A stretch of DNA of 64,000 nucleotides from Eubacterium sp. (lineage in GTDB: Bacteria > Bacillota > Clostridia > Peptostreptococcales > Anaerovoracaceae), in NCBI GenBank assembly GCA_021769965.1, contig JAETRU010000003.1, forward strand, positions 1 to 64,000, given 5' to 3'. A program made the position numbers and the translations under genes. Below the pieces are notes generated by a model. It had not been told where the DNA came from, did no database searches, and worked only from the letters and a program-made list of their open reading frames with translations. Of this stretch, positions 1 to 8,303 are shown in pieces; positions within the stretch are counted from its first letter, which is position 1, and each line of letters opens with the position of its first letter.

Positions 1-405
1 TTGCCTTTAGGAGACGAACAGTATACACTATTAGTAAATACAAAAAGCAGATCGGCAGATACGCCGAAGGAACTGCAGGCGCTGTACGTGTATCTGGAAC
101 GTGGAGAGGTCACCGAAGGGGACCCTTTCATCAGACGGCTCCATGAGAATGTACAGATCGCCAATGAAAACAGGGAGGTGTATTCCATTATGACATTGGC
201 AGAAGAGATGGCATGCCGGGAAGAATTCGCGCGCGAGGAAGGTCATGAGGCTGGGCTGAAGGAAGGTCAGGAGCTTACACAGAAAGAAATCGCTTTAAAA
301 CTGAAAGTTTCCGGCATGAGCGACACTGAGATATCAGATATCACAGGACTCAGTCCGGAAGTTGTTGCTGCGTTGAAACCATTCGAAAACCATCTCCCGC
401 AATAA
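1..405 (+). CDS. C-terminal part of an Rpn/PD-(D/E)XK nuclease family protein (5' end outside window)
   Basis: The reading frame is open from base 1, so the gene very probably starts upstream and only its last 134 residues are seen. The visible part has the charged, Glu/Lys/Gln-rich linker (around residues 65-95, with EEFAREEGHEAGLKEGQE) and the short C-terminal helix pair ending in MSDTEISDITGLSPEVVAAL that are typical of the tail of Rpn family recombination-promoting nucleases, often annotated as putative transposases. The catalytic PD-(D/E)XK core lies outside the window. These proteins are chromosomally encoded nucleases linked to recA-independent recombination; they do not mark an insertion sequence by themselves. 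Family assignment is inference from the tail only. Confidence 0.6.
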   Translation: MPLGDEQYTLLVNTKSRSADTPKELQALYVYLERGEVTEGDPFIRRLHENVQIANENREVYSIMTLAEEMACREEFAREEGHEAGLKEGQELTQKEIALKLKVSGMSDTEISDITGLSPEVVAALKPFENHLPQ

Positions 406-483
406 AGAACTTTAACATTACCTTATAGAAGCAGTGAAAGCAGGAGCCCCTTCCGGACTCCTGCCTCATACATCATATTCGAT

Positions 484-511
484 GCGCCTTATCTCAGTCA
501 GGCGCTTTTTT
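484..511 (+). terminator. Rho-independent terminator after the Rpn-like gene
   Basis: GCGCCT and AGGCGC form a 6-bp stem around a 10-base loop, followed by six T. It lies 80 bases after the stop of the Rpn-like gene and overlaps the stop codon of the converging GntR gene. A second hairpin (GCAGGAG/CTCCTGC, near 440-467) sits just before it. Confidence 0.7.
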
Positions 512-1175
512 ATTTCACATTGTATATAAACTCAGCCCGCCGCTTAGAGCCGTCCAGATGCTTTGCCATAGCTTCCTTGGCCCCTTCCACATCGTGGGCT
601 TTGATAGCTTCCAGCACGGCCCGGTGCTCCTGAAAGATCTCCTCCAGGTAATCGCTCTCATCAAAGATCGCTTTTCGGGTCTGTTCTATGTACTCCTTAT
701 ACGAGCGCAGCACCTGCGCCATGAACCGGCTTCCTGTGGCATTGTAGATCACCGAGTGAAAATCCGAATTGATCTCCAGCACCTTCTTGCAGTCCCGGCG
801 GTTGGTATAAAACTCCATCAGGTCACTCTGTTCCTGCAGTTTTTCCAGCTGACTCTGGGTGATCCTGCTCACAGCCCATTCCACAGCCAGAATCTCCAAG
901 GCTTTCCTGACCGCGTACAGGTCTTCTATGTCCTGCTGCGTAAATCCCTTGGCAAAGCATCCCCTGTTGGGGATATAATCGATCAGGCCTTCATTCTCCA
1001 GCTGCTTAAACGCTTCTCTGATAGGCGTCCGGCTGACCCGAAGTTCTGACGCGATCTGATTCTCTTTGATTTTTTCCCCGATTCTGTATTCTCCTTTCAG
1101 AATACGTTCCCGAATAATGTCCACGATCTCATCTGTCAGGGAGAATGAATTGGAAAAATTGTTACTGACTGTCAT
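510..1175 (-). CDS. GntR family transcriptional regulator, FadR/FCD subfamily; probable hut regulator
   Basis: A 221-residue DNA-binding regulator. The N-terminal winged helix (about residues 12-75) includes the GntR signature RVSRTPIREAFKQLENEGLI. The C-terminal all-helical FCD domain (about 85-215) keeps the expected ligand/metal residues: Asp in DLYAVRKALE, then His in SDFHSVIY, in EHRAVLEAI and in AKHLDGSKRRA. FCD domains usually bind small carboxylates. It is the last gene after ftcD on the same strand and is read from its own promoter, whose -10 lies in a dyad, so autorepression is likely. Control of histidine use, with urocanate or a related acid as effector, is inferred from position only. 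The ATG has GAGGAAC upstream as ribosome-binding site. Confidence 0.85.
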   Translation of the reverse strand: MTVSNNFSNSFSLTDEIVDIIRERILKGEYRIGEKIKENQIASELRVSRTPIREAFKQLENEGLIDYIPNRGCFAKGFTQQDIEDLYAVRKALEILAVEWAVSRITQSQLEKLQEQSDLMEFYTNRRDCKKVLEINSDFHSVIYNATGSRFMAQVLRSYKEYIEQTRKAIFDESDYLEEIFQEHRAVLEAIKAHDVEGAKEAMAKHLDGSKRRAEFIYNVK

Positions 1176-1206
1176 GTGCTGTTCCTCGTATCTGAAAAGT
1201 CTCTTC

Positions 1207-1239
1207 TATAGTTATATCACTATAAAATATGATTTTCAA
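1207..1239 (-). promoter_or_regulatory. gntR promoter with operator-like dyad over the -10
   Basis: On the minus strand TTGAAA (1239-1234), a 17-bp spacer and TATAAC (1216-1211) form a sigma-A promoter. The -10 is embedded in the dyad TATAGT-N6-ACTATA (1207-1224). The promoter overlaps the last codons of ftcD. A GntR dimer on this dyad would block its own promoter; this is inference. Confidence 0.6.
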
Positions 1240-2128
1240 GCACTTGTGTATGGAAATCGAAATCTTTTATCTGCAGATAATATTCCGCAGAGTCGATCAG
1301 GGCTTTCATCGGGCACAGGCCGATGATCTCTGTGCCTGTGACTACTACGCCATATCTGGCAGCTTCCGCTTTAACAAGCTCAGTCACTCTGTACAGCGGT
1401 GTCTGCTCAAAGTTGGTCATGTTGATGGATACCTGCGCGTACTTCTTTCCGGTCGCCTCATCCTCAATATCAAAACCCATGGCTTTGACGCACTTCAATC
1501 CGCCATCTTTCTCTCTGATGATCTTAGCGATGTTCTTCGCGATCTGTACATCCTCTGTGTTCAGATTCAGATTATATGCTACAAGAGGAGGTCTGGCGCC
1601 AACGGCCATAACGCCCGCTGTCGGATGGATCCTTCTGCCGCCGAAATCCGGCTCCCAGTCAGGTTCCTGAACCTTCTCGGCCATGCCCTCAAACTGTCCC
1701 TTTCTGATCTTGACCAGATTCTGTCTTTCCGGTCTGGTAGCAGAATACTCATAGAGGAATACCGGAACACCTGCTTCCTCAGCAATTCTCCTGCCGACTA
1801 CCTTTGACAGCTCTACGCAGTCCTCTGTGGTGCAGTCTTTGATTGCCAGGAAAGGCATAACGTCCACAGCGCCCATTCTTGGATGCTCGCCTACATGCTT
1901 TGTCAGATCGATCAGCTCGGCTGCCTTCTTTACCAGCTTTACACTGGCTTCCTCCACACCCTTAGCATCGCCGATATAGGTGATGACTGTCCGGTTATGA
2001 CTCTCATCAGAAGAGTAGTTAAGCAGAGTGCAGCCCGGTGTATTTCTGATCTCGTCTACACAGGCCTCGATAACCTCAGGTCTGCGTCCTTCGCTGATAT
2101 TAGGGATACTCTCAATAATCTGTGCCAT
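1220..2128 (-). CDS. ftcD: Glutamate formimidoyltransferase
   Basis: Transfers the formimino group of N-formimino-L-glutamate to tetrahydrofolate, giving glutamate and 5-formimino-THF: the first half of the folate-dependent end of histidine degradation. The protein has 302 residues, the length of stand-alone bacterial formiminotransferases. It begins MAQIIESIPNISEGRR, a family hallmark, and contains VGEHPRMGAVDVMPF (around 80-95) and GVMAVGARPPLVAYNLNL (around 175-190). In mammals this domain is fused to the cyclodeaminase; here the cyclodeaminase is the separate upstream gene fchA, 38 bases away. It is the last catabolic gene of the hut operon. Confidence 0.95.
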   Translation of the reverse strand: MAQIIESIPNISEGRRPEVIEACVDEIRNTPGCTLLNYSSDESHNRTVITYIGDAKGVEEASVKLVKKAAELIDLTKHVGEHPRMGAVDVMPFLAIKDCTTEDCVELSKVVGRRIAEEAGVPVFLYEYSATRPERQNLVKIRKGQFEGMAEKVQEPDWEPDFGGRRIHPTAGVMAVGARPPLVAYNLNLNTEDVQIAKNIAKIIREKDGGLKCVKAMGFDIEDEATGKKYAQVSINMTNFEQTPLYRVTELVKAEAARYGVVVTGTEIIGLCPMKALIDSAEYYLQIKDFDFHTQVLENHIL

Positions 2129-2166
2129 TTTTTCAATCTCCTTTACTCTATCAATATATCTCCGTC

Positions 2167-2793
2167 TTACAGAGATGCCGCAACCTCTTCATACAGGCTG
2201 CTGGCGATCTCATCCGCCGCGTCGTACATCTTCTTGCCTTCCTCGGCGAAATATTTCTTCTGTTCCTCGTCCGCAAGACCCGGCAGGTTGATCAAAACGT
2301 TGAGCCACGCGCCCTTGATGCATCCTGTCAGATTCAGAACAGCCACGCCCAGGTCACTGGCGGCGTTAGGATTCGATCTGCCGATCATGGTCTTCGCCAG
2401 CATCAGACCTTCATAACCCAGCTGCATCGTTCTGAACGGGACCTGCGTGGATACCAGAGTACCGTCAGCGATAGCCTGTTTTCTGGCTGCCTTCTCGTCA
2501 TCTGTGGTTTTTGGCATCTTAAAGGCTGCCGCCACCAGATTGAAAGCCTCTGTATCCTTGTCGATAGCTGCGGTCAGTTCTTCGTACAGAGCCGCGCCCT
2601 TTTCCTTTGCCTCCCTGCAGATCTCCTGATAATCCGCGTACTTTTCCTTGCCCAGAGTAAGATCCGCCACCATCATAAACAGACCTACACCCTGCGCGCC
2701 GGCCAGCGCGCTGACACTGCCGCCGCCGGGAGCCGGAGCGTCAGATCTTAAAACTTCCAGGTACTCTTTTACCTGCATGTCAATTAATTTCAT
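2167..2793 (-). CDS. fchA: Formimidoyltetrahydrofolate cyclodeaminase
   Basis: Converts 5-formimino-THF to 5,10-methenyl-THF with release of ammonia, following ftcD in the same pathway. The 208-residue sequence matches the small cyclodeaminase/cyclohydrolase family: the N-terminal VKEYLEVLRSDAPAPGGGS motif, then a mostly helical body with DKDTEAFNLVAAAFKMP. The start overlaps the hutI stop by one base (TAATG), so the two are translationally coupled. This route saves one-carbon units on folate instead of releasing formamide, which suits an anaerobe. Confidence 0.93.
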   Translation of the reverse strand: MKLIDMQVKEYLEVLRSDAPAPGGGSVSALAGAQGVGLFMMVADLTLGKEKYADYQEICREAKEKGAALYEELTAAIDKDTEAFNLVAAAFKMPKTTDDEKAARKQAIADGTLVSTQVPFRTMQLGYEGLMLAKTMIGRSNPNAASDLGVAVLNLTGCIKGAWLNVLINLPGLADEEQKKYFAEEGKKMYDAADEIASSLYEEVAASL

Positions 2794-4037
2794 TATACCA
2801 ACATTCCTTTCTTAATGACCTGTAAGGCCAGATTTGAACCAAAGCGATAGCAGAGCATATCCATATCCGGCGCGTCCCAGATGACCAGATCTCCCTGCTT
2901 CCCTGTTTCCAGCGTACCTACCAGATCCCCTTTGCCGATAGCGCAGGCCGGATTGATCGTCACGGCAGTGAGCACTTCCTCCGGCAGCATTCTGTATTTA
3001 ATGCAGGCCAGATTCATGACAAACTGCAGATTCAGAGATGGACAGGAACCAGGATTAAAGTCAGAAGCCGCTGCCACCGGAATCCCCAGCTCGATCATTC
3101 TGCGGGCCGGCGCGAAATCCGCGCCTAAATAGAAAGAGGTCGCAGGCAGACACATGGCGGTCACGCCGCCTTTTGCCATGGATGCCAGCCCTTCCTCGTT
3201 GATAGCGATAAGGTGTTCGCAGCTGGCAGCTCCCATCTCTCCCGCCAGAACGCTGCCGCCGATAGCCTCGATCTCATCAGCATGGATCTTCAGGCCGAAG
3301 CCCAGCTCTTTCGCTCTTTCCAGATACTTTTTACTCTGCTCGTAATTGAATACGGAATCCTCTGTGAAGACATCGGCATAATCAGCCAGATCATGCTCCT
3401 TCACGTAAGGCATTAATTCCGTGCAAATCATATCAATAAAGGCATCGGCGCCGCCTTCTCTGTCCTTGTATTCCTCCGGGATAGCATGAGCGCCCATGAA
3501 AGTGGACACAATGTCCATAGGATGATCCTGATTCAGCTTCGCCAGGACTTCCAGCATCTTTATCTCCGTGTCAAAATCCAGACCATAGCCGCTCTTTGCT
3601 TCGCAGGTAGTCACGCCAAGACCCATCATCTCATCCAGAAAGCCTTCTGTCTTATCATAGAGTTCCTCAAAGCTGGCAGCTCTGGTCTTTCTCACAGTAT
3701 CCAGAATGCCGCCGCCTGCCCGCAGGATATCCAGATATCCCGCGCCTTTCAGCTTCATAGGGATCTCATGCTGACGGTAGCCGCCGAATACCATATGCGT
3801 ATGTCCCTCTACCAGACCCGGCGTTACCAGATTTCCCTCTGCGTCTATGACCGTGTCCGCGTCCTCTGCCCTATCCGGCAGCACGCCGCCAGAAGTGATC
3901 TGGCTGATGATGCCGTCTTCGATCAAAACCGCCGCGTCGCGAAGTTTCAGGTTCTCTCCCTGTTTCTCGCCGCCATGGCTGAAGCTTCCTACCGGCGTCT
4001 GCAGAAGACCGATATTTTTTACTAATACTGTTGCCAT
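2793..4037 (-). CDS. hutI: Imidazolonepropionase
   Basis: Hydrolyses 4-imidazolone-5-propionate to N-formimino-L-glutamate, third step of histidine degradation. The 414 residues form an amidohydrolase barrel: metal ligands in the HTH motif of LVEGHTHMVFGG (around residue 80), further His in GAHAIPEEY and KIHADE, and the catalytic Asp region AASDFNPGSCPS near 320. Length is normal for the family. It follows hutU across a 58-base gap that holds a strong GC hairpin and is coupled to fchA by a one-base overlap. Confidence 0.95.
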   Translation of the reverse strand: MATVLVKNIGLLQTPVGSFSHGGEKQGENLKLRDAAVLIEDGIISQITSGGVLPDRAEDADTVIDAEGNLVTPGLVEGHTHMVFGGYRQHEIPMKLKGAGYLDILRAGGGILDTVRKTRAASFEELYDKTEGFLDEMMGLGVTTCEAKSGYGLDFDTEIKMLEVLAKLNQDHPMDIVSTFMGAHAIPEEYKDREGGADAFIDMICTELMPYVKEHDLADYADVFTEDSVFNYEQSKKYLERAKELGFGLKIHADEIEAIGGSVLAGEMGAASCEHLIAINEEGLASMAKGGVTAMCLPATSFYLGADFAPARRMIELGIPVAAASDFNPGSCPSLNLQFVMNLACIKYRMLPEEVLTAVTINPACAIGKGDLVGTLETGKQGDLVIWDAPDMDMLCYRFGSNLALQVIKKGMLV

Positions 4038-4059
4038 TTGTTGTCTCCTGTCATCACAA

Positions 4060-4081
4060 GGGGCTGCAAGGATGCAGCCCC
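4060..4081 (-). promoter_or_regulatory. Intercistronic hairpin between hutU and hutI
   Basis: GGGGCTGCA and TGCAGCCCC form a perfect 9-bp stem with a 4-base loop between the hutU stop and the hutI ribosome-binding site. No T-run follows on the minus strand, so it is not a classical terminator; partial attenuation or mRNA protection is possible. Confidence 0.55.
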
Positions 4082-4095
4082 CTAAAGAATTACCT

Positions 4096-6120
4096 TTATT
4101 TTACGAACTTGTCAACGGTCTTTTCAACCAGATCGTCATCAGCAAGGAACGGGATCGTGATATGACCCTTTCCCGCGTAGTTCTTGTTGTATTCCACAGA
4201 TGTGGACAGCGCGTTTTCATTTCTCGCCCAGTTTCTTCTGGCAACGCCGCCCATAACGTCCCACATCATAGCGGATTTGATGATCTCATCCACTCTCTCG
4301 CTTCCATCCAGCAGCAGGCCGAAACCGCCGTTGATGGCTTTTCCGATGCCGACGCCGCCGCCGTTGTGCAGCGCGCAGAGGGACATGCCTCTGGCCGCGT
4401 TTCCTGCAAAGCACTGTACGGCCATATCAGCCATAACGTTGGAGCCGTCTTTGATATTAGAAGTTTCTCTGAACGGAGAGTCTGTGCCGGATACGTCGTG
4501 ATGGTCGCGTCCCATCATGATCGGACCGCACTTGCCCTCACGAACCAGCTTGTTGAAGGCCAGAGCGATGTCTCTTCTGCCTTCTGCGTCCTGATAAAGA
4601 ATTCTCGCCTGGGTTCCTACGACCAGCTTGTTCTTTTTCGCGTCGCGGATCCATACCCAGTTGTCTCTGTCCTGCGCTCTTCTTTCCGGATTGATACAGT
4701 CCATGGCTGCTTTGTCCGTAGCGTCCAGATCTTCCGGCTTGCCGGACAGACATACCCATCTGAACGGACCATAGCCGTAATCAAAGAGTATCGGTCCCAT
4801 GATATCCTCTACGTAGGACGGCCAGATAAATCCGTCTTTGTCATCGTAGCCGTTCTTGGAGATCTCTTTGATGCCGGCGTCGTACATCGCCTTCATGAAG
4901 GAGTTGCCGTAGTCAAAGAAATAAGTTCCCTCCGCGGTCAGCGCCCTGATCGCTTTGTAATGTCTGTGGAGGGTCTTGTCGACTTCCTCACAGAACTTGT
5001 CTCTGTCCTCATGGAGCAGTTTGGTTCTCTCCTCAAAGGTAAATCCTGCCGGGCAGTAACCGCCGTTATATACGTTATGGCAGCTGGTCTGGTCTGACAG
5101 CAGGTCGATATGGAACTTCTTCTCCACGGCTGCTTCCAGCAGATCTACGATATTGCCGTGATATGCGATGGAGATACTCTCCTTTGCCGCGATCTTTTCA
5201 TTTGCCAGCTTGAAGATCTCATCGATGTCATCCATCACTACATCGACCCAGCCCTGATCGTGGCGGGTGTCGATTCTGGACTGGTCCACTTCTGCAAAAA
5301 TGCCTACCGCGTTAGCGATATTGGCTGCTTTTGGCTGCGCGCCGCTCATGCCGCCAAGACCGGAGGATACGAAAGTATGTCCTTCCAGATCTCCCTGTTC
5401 AGGCACGCCCAGATATTTTCTTCCGGCATTTAAGATCGTATTGAAGGTTCCGTGAACGATGCCCTGAGGCCCGATGTACATCCAGCCGCCGGCTGTCATC
5501 TGTCCGTAGTTGGCTACGCCCATTTCCTCTGCGATCTCCCAGTCGTCCAGATTGTCATACTGACCGATCATCATGGAATTGGTGATGATGACTCTCGGCG
5601 CTGTCGGCTTGGACGGGAACAGACCCAGCGGATGGCCGGACTCTACGACCAGAGTCTGCTCTTCGGTCAGTTCCTCTAAGTATTTTTTGATCAGTCTGTA
5701 CTGCAGCCAGTTCTGGCAGACCTGTCCGGTCTCACCGTATGTAACCAGCTCGTACGGATAAAGGGCGACCTCAAAGTCCAGGTTGTTTTCGATCATGACC
5801 TGGAACGCCTTTCCTGCCAGGCACTTGCCCTTGTACTCATTGATCGGCTTGCCGTAAAGTCTGCCTTCCGGTCTGTATCTGTACGCGTAGATCCTGCCGC
5901 GGGTGGTCAGCTCTTCCATAAACTCCGGCGCCAGCTTTTCGTGAAGCTCTTCCGGAACGTAGCGAAGGGCGTTCTTCAGGGCGATCTTCGTCTGCTCCTT
6001 TGTCAGTCTGAATCCTCTGTCCGGCGCTCTTCTGATGCCTTCTTTAAATTCCGGATAATCCGGATATTCATTGCCCAGCTTGATCGTCATAGCGCCTTCG
6101 ATAGCTTTATTATCTAACAT
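4096..6120 (-). CDS. hutU: Urocanate hydratase (urocanase)
   Basis: Adds water to urocanate to give imidazolonepropionate, using tightly bound NAD+ as an electrophile. The core urocanase signature is clear: SSGLGGMSGAQPKAANIA (around 270-290), SCHNVYNGGYCPAG in the middle, and CALHNGGGVGIGKAINGG plus SAMMWDVMGGVARRNWARN near the C-terminus. At 674 residues it is about 120 longer than the common 550-residue urocanase; the extra length is spread in the N-terminal region and inserts and is a known long form in anaerobic Firmicutes as far as I recall. It is preceded by TCGAAGGAGGAAAAGAC and follows hutH across a gap with a large hairpin. Confidence 0.95.
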   Translation of the reverse strand: MLDNKAIEGAMTIKLGNEYPDYPEFKEGIRRAPDRGFRLTKEQTKIALKNALRYVPEELHEKLAPEFMEELTTRGRIYAYRYRPEGRLYGKPINEYKGKCLAGKAFQVMIENNLDFEVALYPYELVTYGETGQVCQNWLQYRLIKKYLEELTEEQTLVVESGHPLGLFPSKPTAPRVIITNSMMIGQYDNLDDWEIAEEMGVANYGQMTAGGWMYIGPQGIVHGTFNTILNAGRKYLGVPEQGDLEGHTFVSSGLGGMSGAQPKAANIANAVGIFAEVDQSRIDTRHDQGWVDVVMDDIDEIFKLANEKIAAKESISIAYHGNIVDLLEAAVEKKFHIDLLSDQTSCHNVYNGGYCPAGFTFEERTKLLHEDRDKFCEEVDKTLHRHYKAIRALTAEGTYFFDYGNSFMKAMYDAGIKEISKNGYDDKDGFIWPSYVEDIMGPILFDYGYGPFRWVCLSGKPEDLDATDKAAMDCINPERRAQDRDNWVWIRDAKKNKLVVGTQARILYQDAEGRRDIALAFNKLVREGKCGPIMMGRDHHDVSGTDSPFRETSNIKDGSNVMADMAVQCFAGNAARGMSLCALHNGGGVGIGKAINGGFGLLLDGSERVDEIIKSAMMWDVMGGVARRNWARNENALSTSVEYNKNYAGKGHITIPFLADDDLVEKTVDKFVK

Positions 6121-6148
6121 GTCTTTTCCTCCTTCGATATTGTATCAT

Positions 6149-6184
6149 GCCGCCTCAAAAAAGTACTTTATTTTTCAAGGCGGC
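6149..6184 (-). promoter_or_regulatory. Hairpin between hutH and hutU
   Basis: GCCGCC and GGCGGC close a long stem extended by an A-run facing a T-run around a short loop. No terminal T-run follows on the minus strand. Just downstream is TGATACAAT, an extended -10-like sequence, so an internal promoter for hutU cannot be excluded. Confidence 0.45.
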
Positions 6185-6237
6185 GATTCGTTTTCCCTTT
6201 TATGAATTCGTTTTTTCCGCAGTTTTTCTTAACTATA

Positions 6238-7779
6238 TTATTTCAGTGCAACGACCTTTTCTACTGCGTCAAGGACTGTGTCATTTTCAACCATCTCCTG
6301 GAATTTTACCAGATAGTCATGCATGATGATATCCTTTTCCACCGGCGGCGCAATACTGCGGATGCAGTCATAGGCTGCGCGGGTACCGTCAGCCAGCTTA
6401 TCGATGCAGCCCTCTCCCATTTCCTGACGGAGCCAGATCGCCTGCGCCGCGGCTGAAAGTTCAATACCGATGACTTTCTGCGCATTGTCCAGAACCATAG
6501 CGGCTGTTCTGGCAGAAGTAGCGCCCATGGAAACGTGGTCTTCCTGATTCGCGGAAGTTGGAATGGAGTCCACACAGGCAGGATGATCATAGACTTTGTT
6601 CTCAGATACCATGGAGGCTGCCGCGTACTGCGCGATCATATATCCGGAATTGAGCCCGCCTTCTTTTACGAGAAATGCCGGAAGTCCTTCGGAAAGGGCC
6701 GGATTGACCAGTCTTTCTACTCTTCTCTCGGACACGTTGGCCAGTTCGGAAATGGCGATTTTCAGGAAGTCAAAGGCAAGAGCCATCGGCTGTCCATGGA
6801 AATTGCCGCCGGAAATGACTTCATCGTCATCCGGGAACACGATCGGATTATCTGTTACTGCGTTGATCTCTCTGGATACCGCATCATAAACATACTGGAT
6901 GGCATCTCTGGACGCGCCATGAATCTGCGGCATGCAGCGCTGGGAATACGGATCCTGCACCTTGTTCGGCTGCAGCGGCGTCGCATTGCCGGAGCCGTCA
7001 AGCAGAGCCCGCATATTCTCCGCCACGGTGATCTGTCCGCTATGTCCCCGCAGCGCGTGTGTTTTCGGGTCATAAGCTTTTGCTACCGCGTGGAGAGCTT
7101 CACCTGTCATCGCGGCTGCAATATCCGCGGTCTTCATCAAATGCATAGCATCATACAGGGTGTTCAATCCTACTGCTGTCAGCATCTGCGTTCCGTTGTT
7201 CAGCGCCAGGCCTTCCTTTGAAGCCAGCACTACCGGTGTAAGGCCGGCTCTGTCAAAGGCATCCTTCGCGTCGATGACCTCGCCTTTGTATTCTACTTTT
7301 CCCATACCGATCAATCCCAGCGCAATGCAGGAAAGCGGAGCCAGATCACCTGACGCTCCAACGGAGCCTTTTTCCGGCACGATCGGGTGGATCCCTTCGT
7401 TCAGCATAGCGATGAGAGTTTCCAGAGTTTCCAGACGGATACCGGAATTTCCGTGAGACAGAGAATTGGCTCTCAGCAGCATGGCTGCCCGCACATACTT
7501 CCTCTCATACGGTTTCCCCAGAGAGCATGTGTGGCTCATGATCAGGTTTTTCTGAAGCTGCGCTGTCTCCTCCGGAGAAATGACCACATTCGCGAATTTT
7601 CCAAATCCTGTGGTCAGCCCGTAAACGACCGCCTTCTCCTCCACCTTCTTTTCTATGTAATTTCTCGCCTTTATTACGGCTTCCTTTGCCTCCGGAGCCA
7701 GCTGAACCTTTTCGTTGCCGCGGCATACACGAATGACCTCTTCTATTGTAAGGTCATGCCCATTGATTATAATTGCCAT
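6238..7779 (-). CDS. hutH: Histidine ammonia-lyase (histidase)
   Basis: Eliminates ammonia from L-histidine to give urocanate, the first step of the pathway. The MIO prosthetic group forms from Ala-Ser-Gly at residues 142-144 in GSVGASGDLAPLS; the catalytic Tyr is at about 53 (VVYGLTTGFG). 513 residues is standard. I chose the ATG at 7779 (MAIIINGHD) because GGAGAG lies 7 bases before it; the frame stays open to 7818 but those extra codons have no ribosome-binding site. First gene of the five-gene hut operon that runs to ftcD. Confidence 0.96.
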   Translation of the reverse strand: MAIIINGHDLTIEEVIRVCRGNEKVQLAPEAKEAVIKARNYIEKKVEEKAVVYGLTTGFGKFANVVISPEETAQLQKNLIMSHTCSLGKPYERKYVRAAMLLRANSLSHGNSGIRLETLETLIAMLNEGIHPIVPEKGSVGASGDLAPLSCIALGLIGMGKVEYKGEVIDAKDAFDRAGLTPVVLASKEGLALNNGTQMLTAVGLNTLYDAMHLMKTADIAAAMTGEALHAVAKAYDPKTHALRGHSGQITVAENMRALLDGSGNATPLQPNKVQDPYSQRCMPQIHGASRDAIQYVYDAVSREINAVTDNPIVFPDDDEVISGGNFHGQPMALAFDFLKIAISELANVSERRVERLVNPALSEGLPAFLVKEGGLNSGYMIAQYAAASMVSENKVYDHPACVDSIPTSANQEDHVSMGATSARTAAMVLDNAQKVIGIELSAAAQAIWLRQEMGEGCIDKLADGTRAAYDCIRSIAPPVEKDIIMHDYLVKFQEMVENDTVLDAVEKVVALK

Positions 7780-7805
7780 AGTGATCTCTCCAATCTTTAA
7801 ATTTT

Positions 7806-7866
7806 TATGCATTATCATGCATATTCATAAATAAAAGTCCTTTAACTTATCCTGCCCTATATTATA
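7806..7866 (-). promoter_or_regulatory. Candidate hut operon promoter and operator dyad
   Basis: On the minus strand TGTATAAT (-10 TATAAT at 7866-7861) lies about 85 bases before the hutH start; no good -35 is visible. Downstream of it, at 7806-7823, is the perfect dyad TATGCA-N6-TGCATA, placed where a bound repressor would block transcription. Assignment to the GntR protein is inference. Confidence 0.45.
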
Positions 7867-8303
7867 CATTTTTTCTTCTTTTCTGGCTATACTTTTTTGA
7901 TAAAAAACTGAAATTTTTAATAGTTTCAGCCCTTATTTCAGAAAATTCTCTGTCATTATTTGTATATATTTTTTCGTGTTATCGCTTTAGTCAGATATCG
8001 CTTTATCATGTATATTTATTAAATGCTCACTCCCGATCAGTCAAAAATAATTCGAACCCATTGAAAATTCTGTCTTTCCCGGCCGCACGGCTTTTGTACC
8101 TGCGGGAAAACATGACGAAACCGTGATCATTCAGGAAACTTACTCTTTTTTCCCGTCTCTCTCTTCATAAATATGCAGAATACGGACAGATCTTTCTCTT
8201 TGAAAAAATATGAAGGAAAACAAGTTTCAACCTTGTCTGGACATGCTTCGGGGTGCTATAATATTAGGTAGCATTTTCATCTTATATTAGTAAGGGGATC
8301 TAT
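7820..8303. other. Intergenic region between divergent hutH and L,D-transpeptidase genes
   Basis: About 480 AT-rich bases without a gene. It holds the hut promoter/dyad at its left end and the transpeptidase promoter at its right end. No open frame with a ribosome-binding site, RNA gene or riboswitch was recognised in the middle. Confidence 0.6.
8233..8262 (+). promoter_or_regulatory. Promoter of the L,D-transpeptidase gene
   Basis: TTGTCT (8233-8238), 18-bp spacer, TATAAT (8257-8262), with an extended -10 TGC before it. The expected start of RNA near 8269 leaves a leader of about 35 bases with AAGGGG before the ATG at 8304. Confidence 0.7.

Noticed and set aside
1-405. Insertion sequence at the left edge
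   Set aside because: Rpn-type proteins are called transposases in some databases, but no inverted ends or target duplication can be seen.
7779-7818. Longer hutH start at 7818
   Set aside because: The ATG at 7779 has GGAGAG at the right distance and gives the family N-terminus; the extra codons cover a likely operator region.
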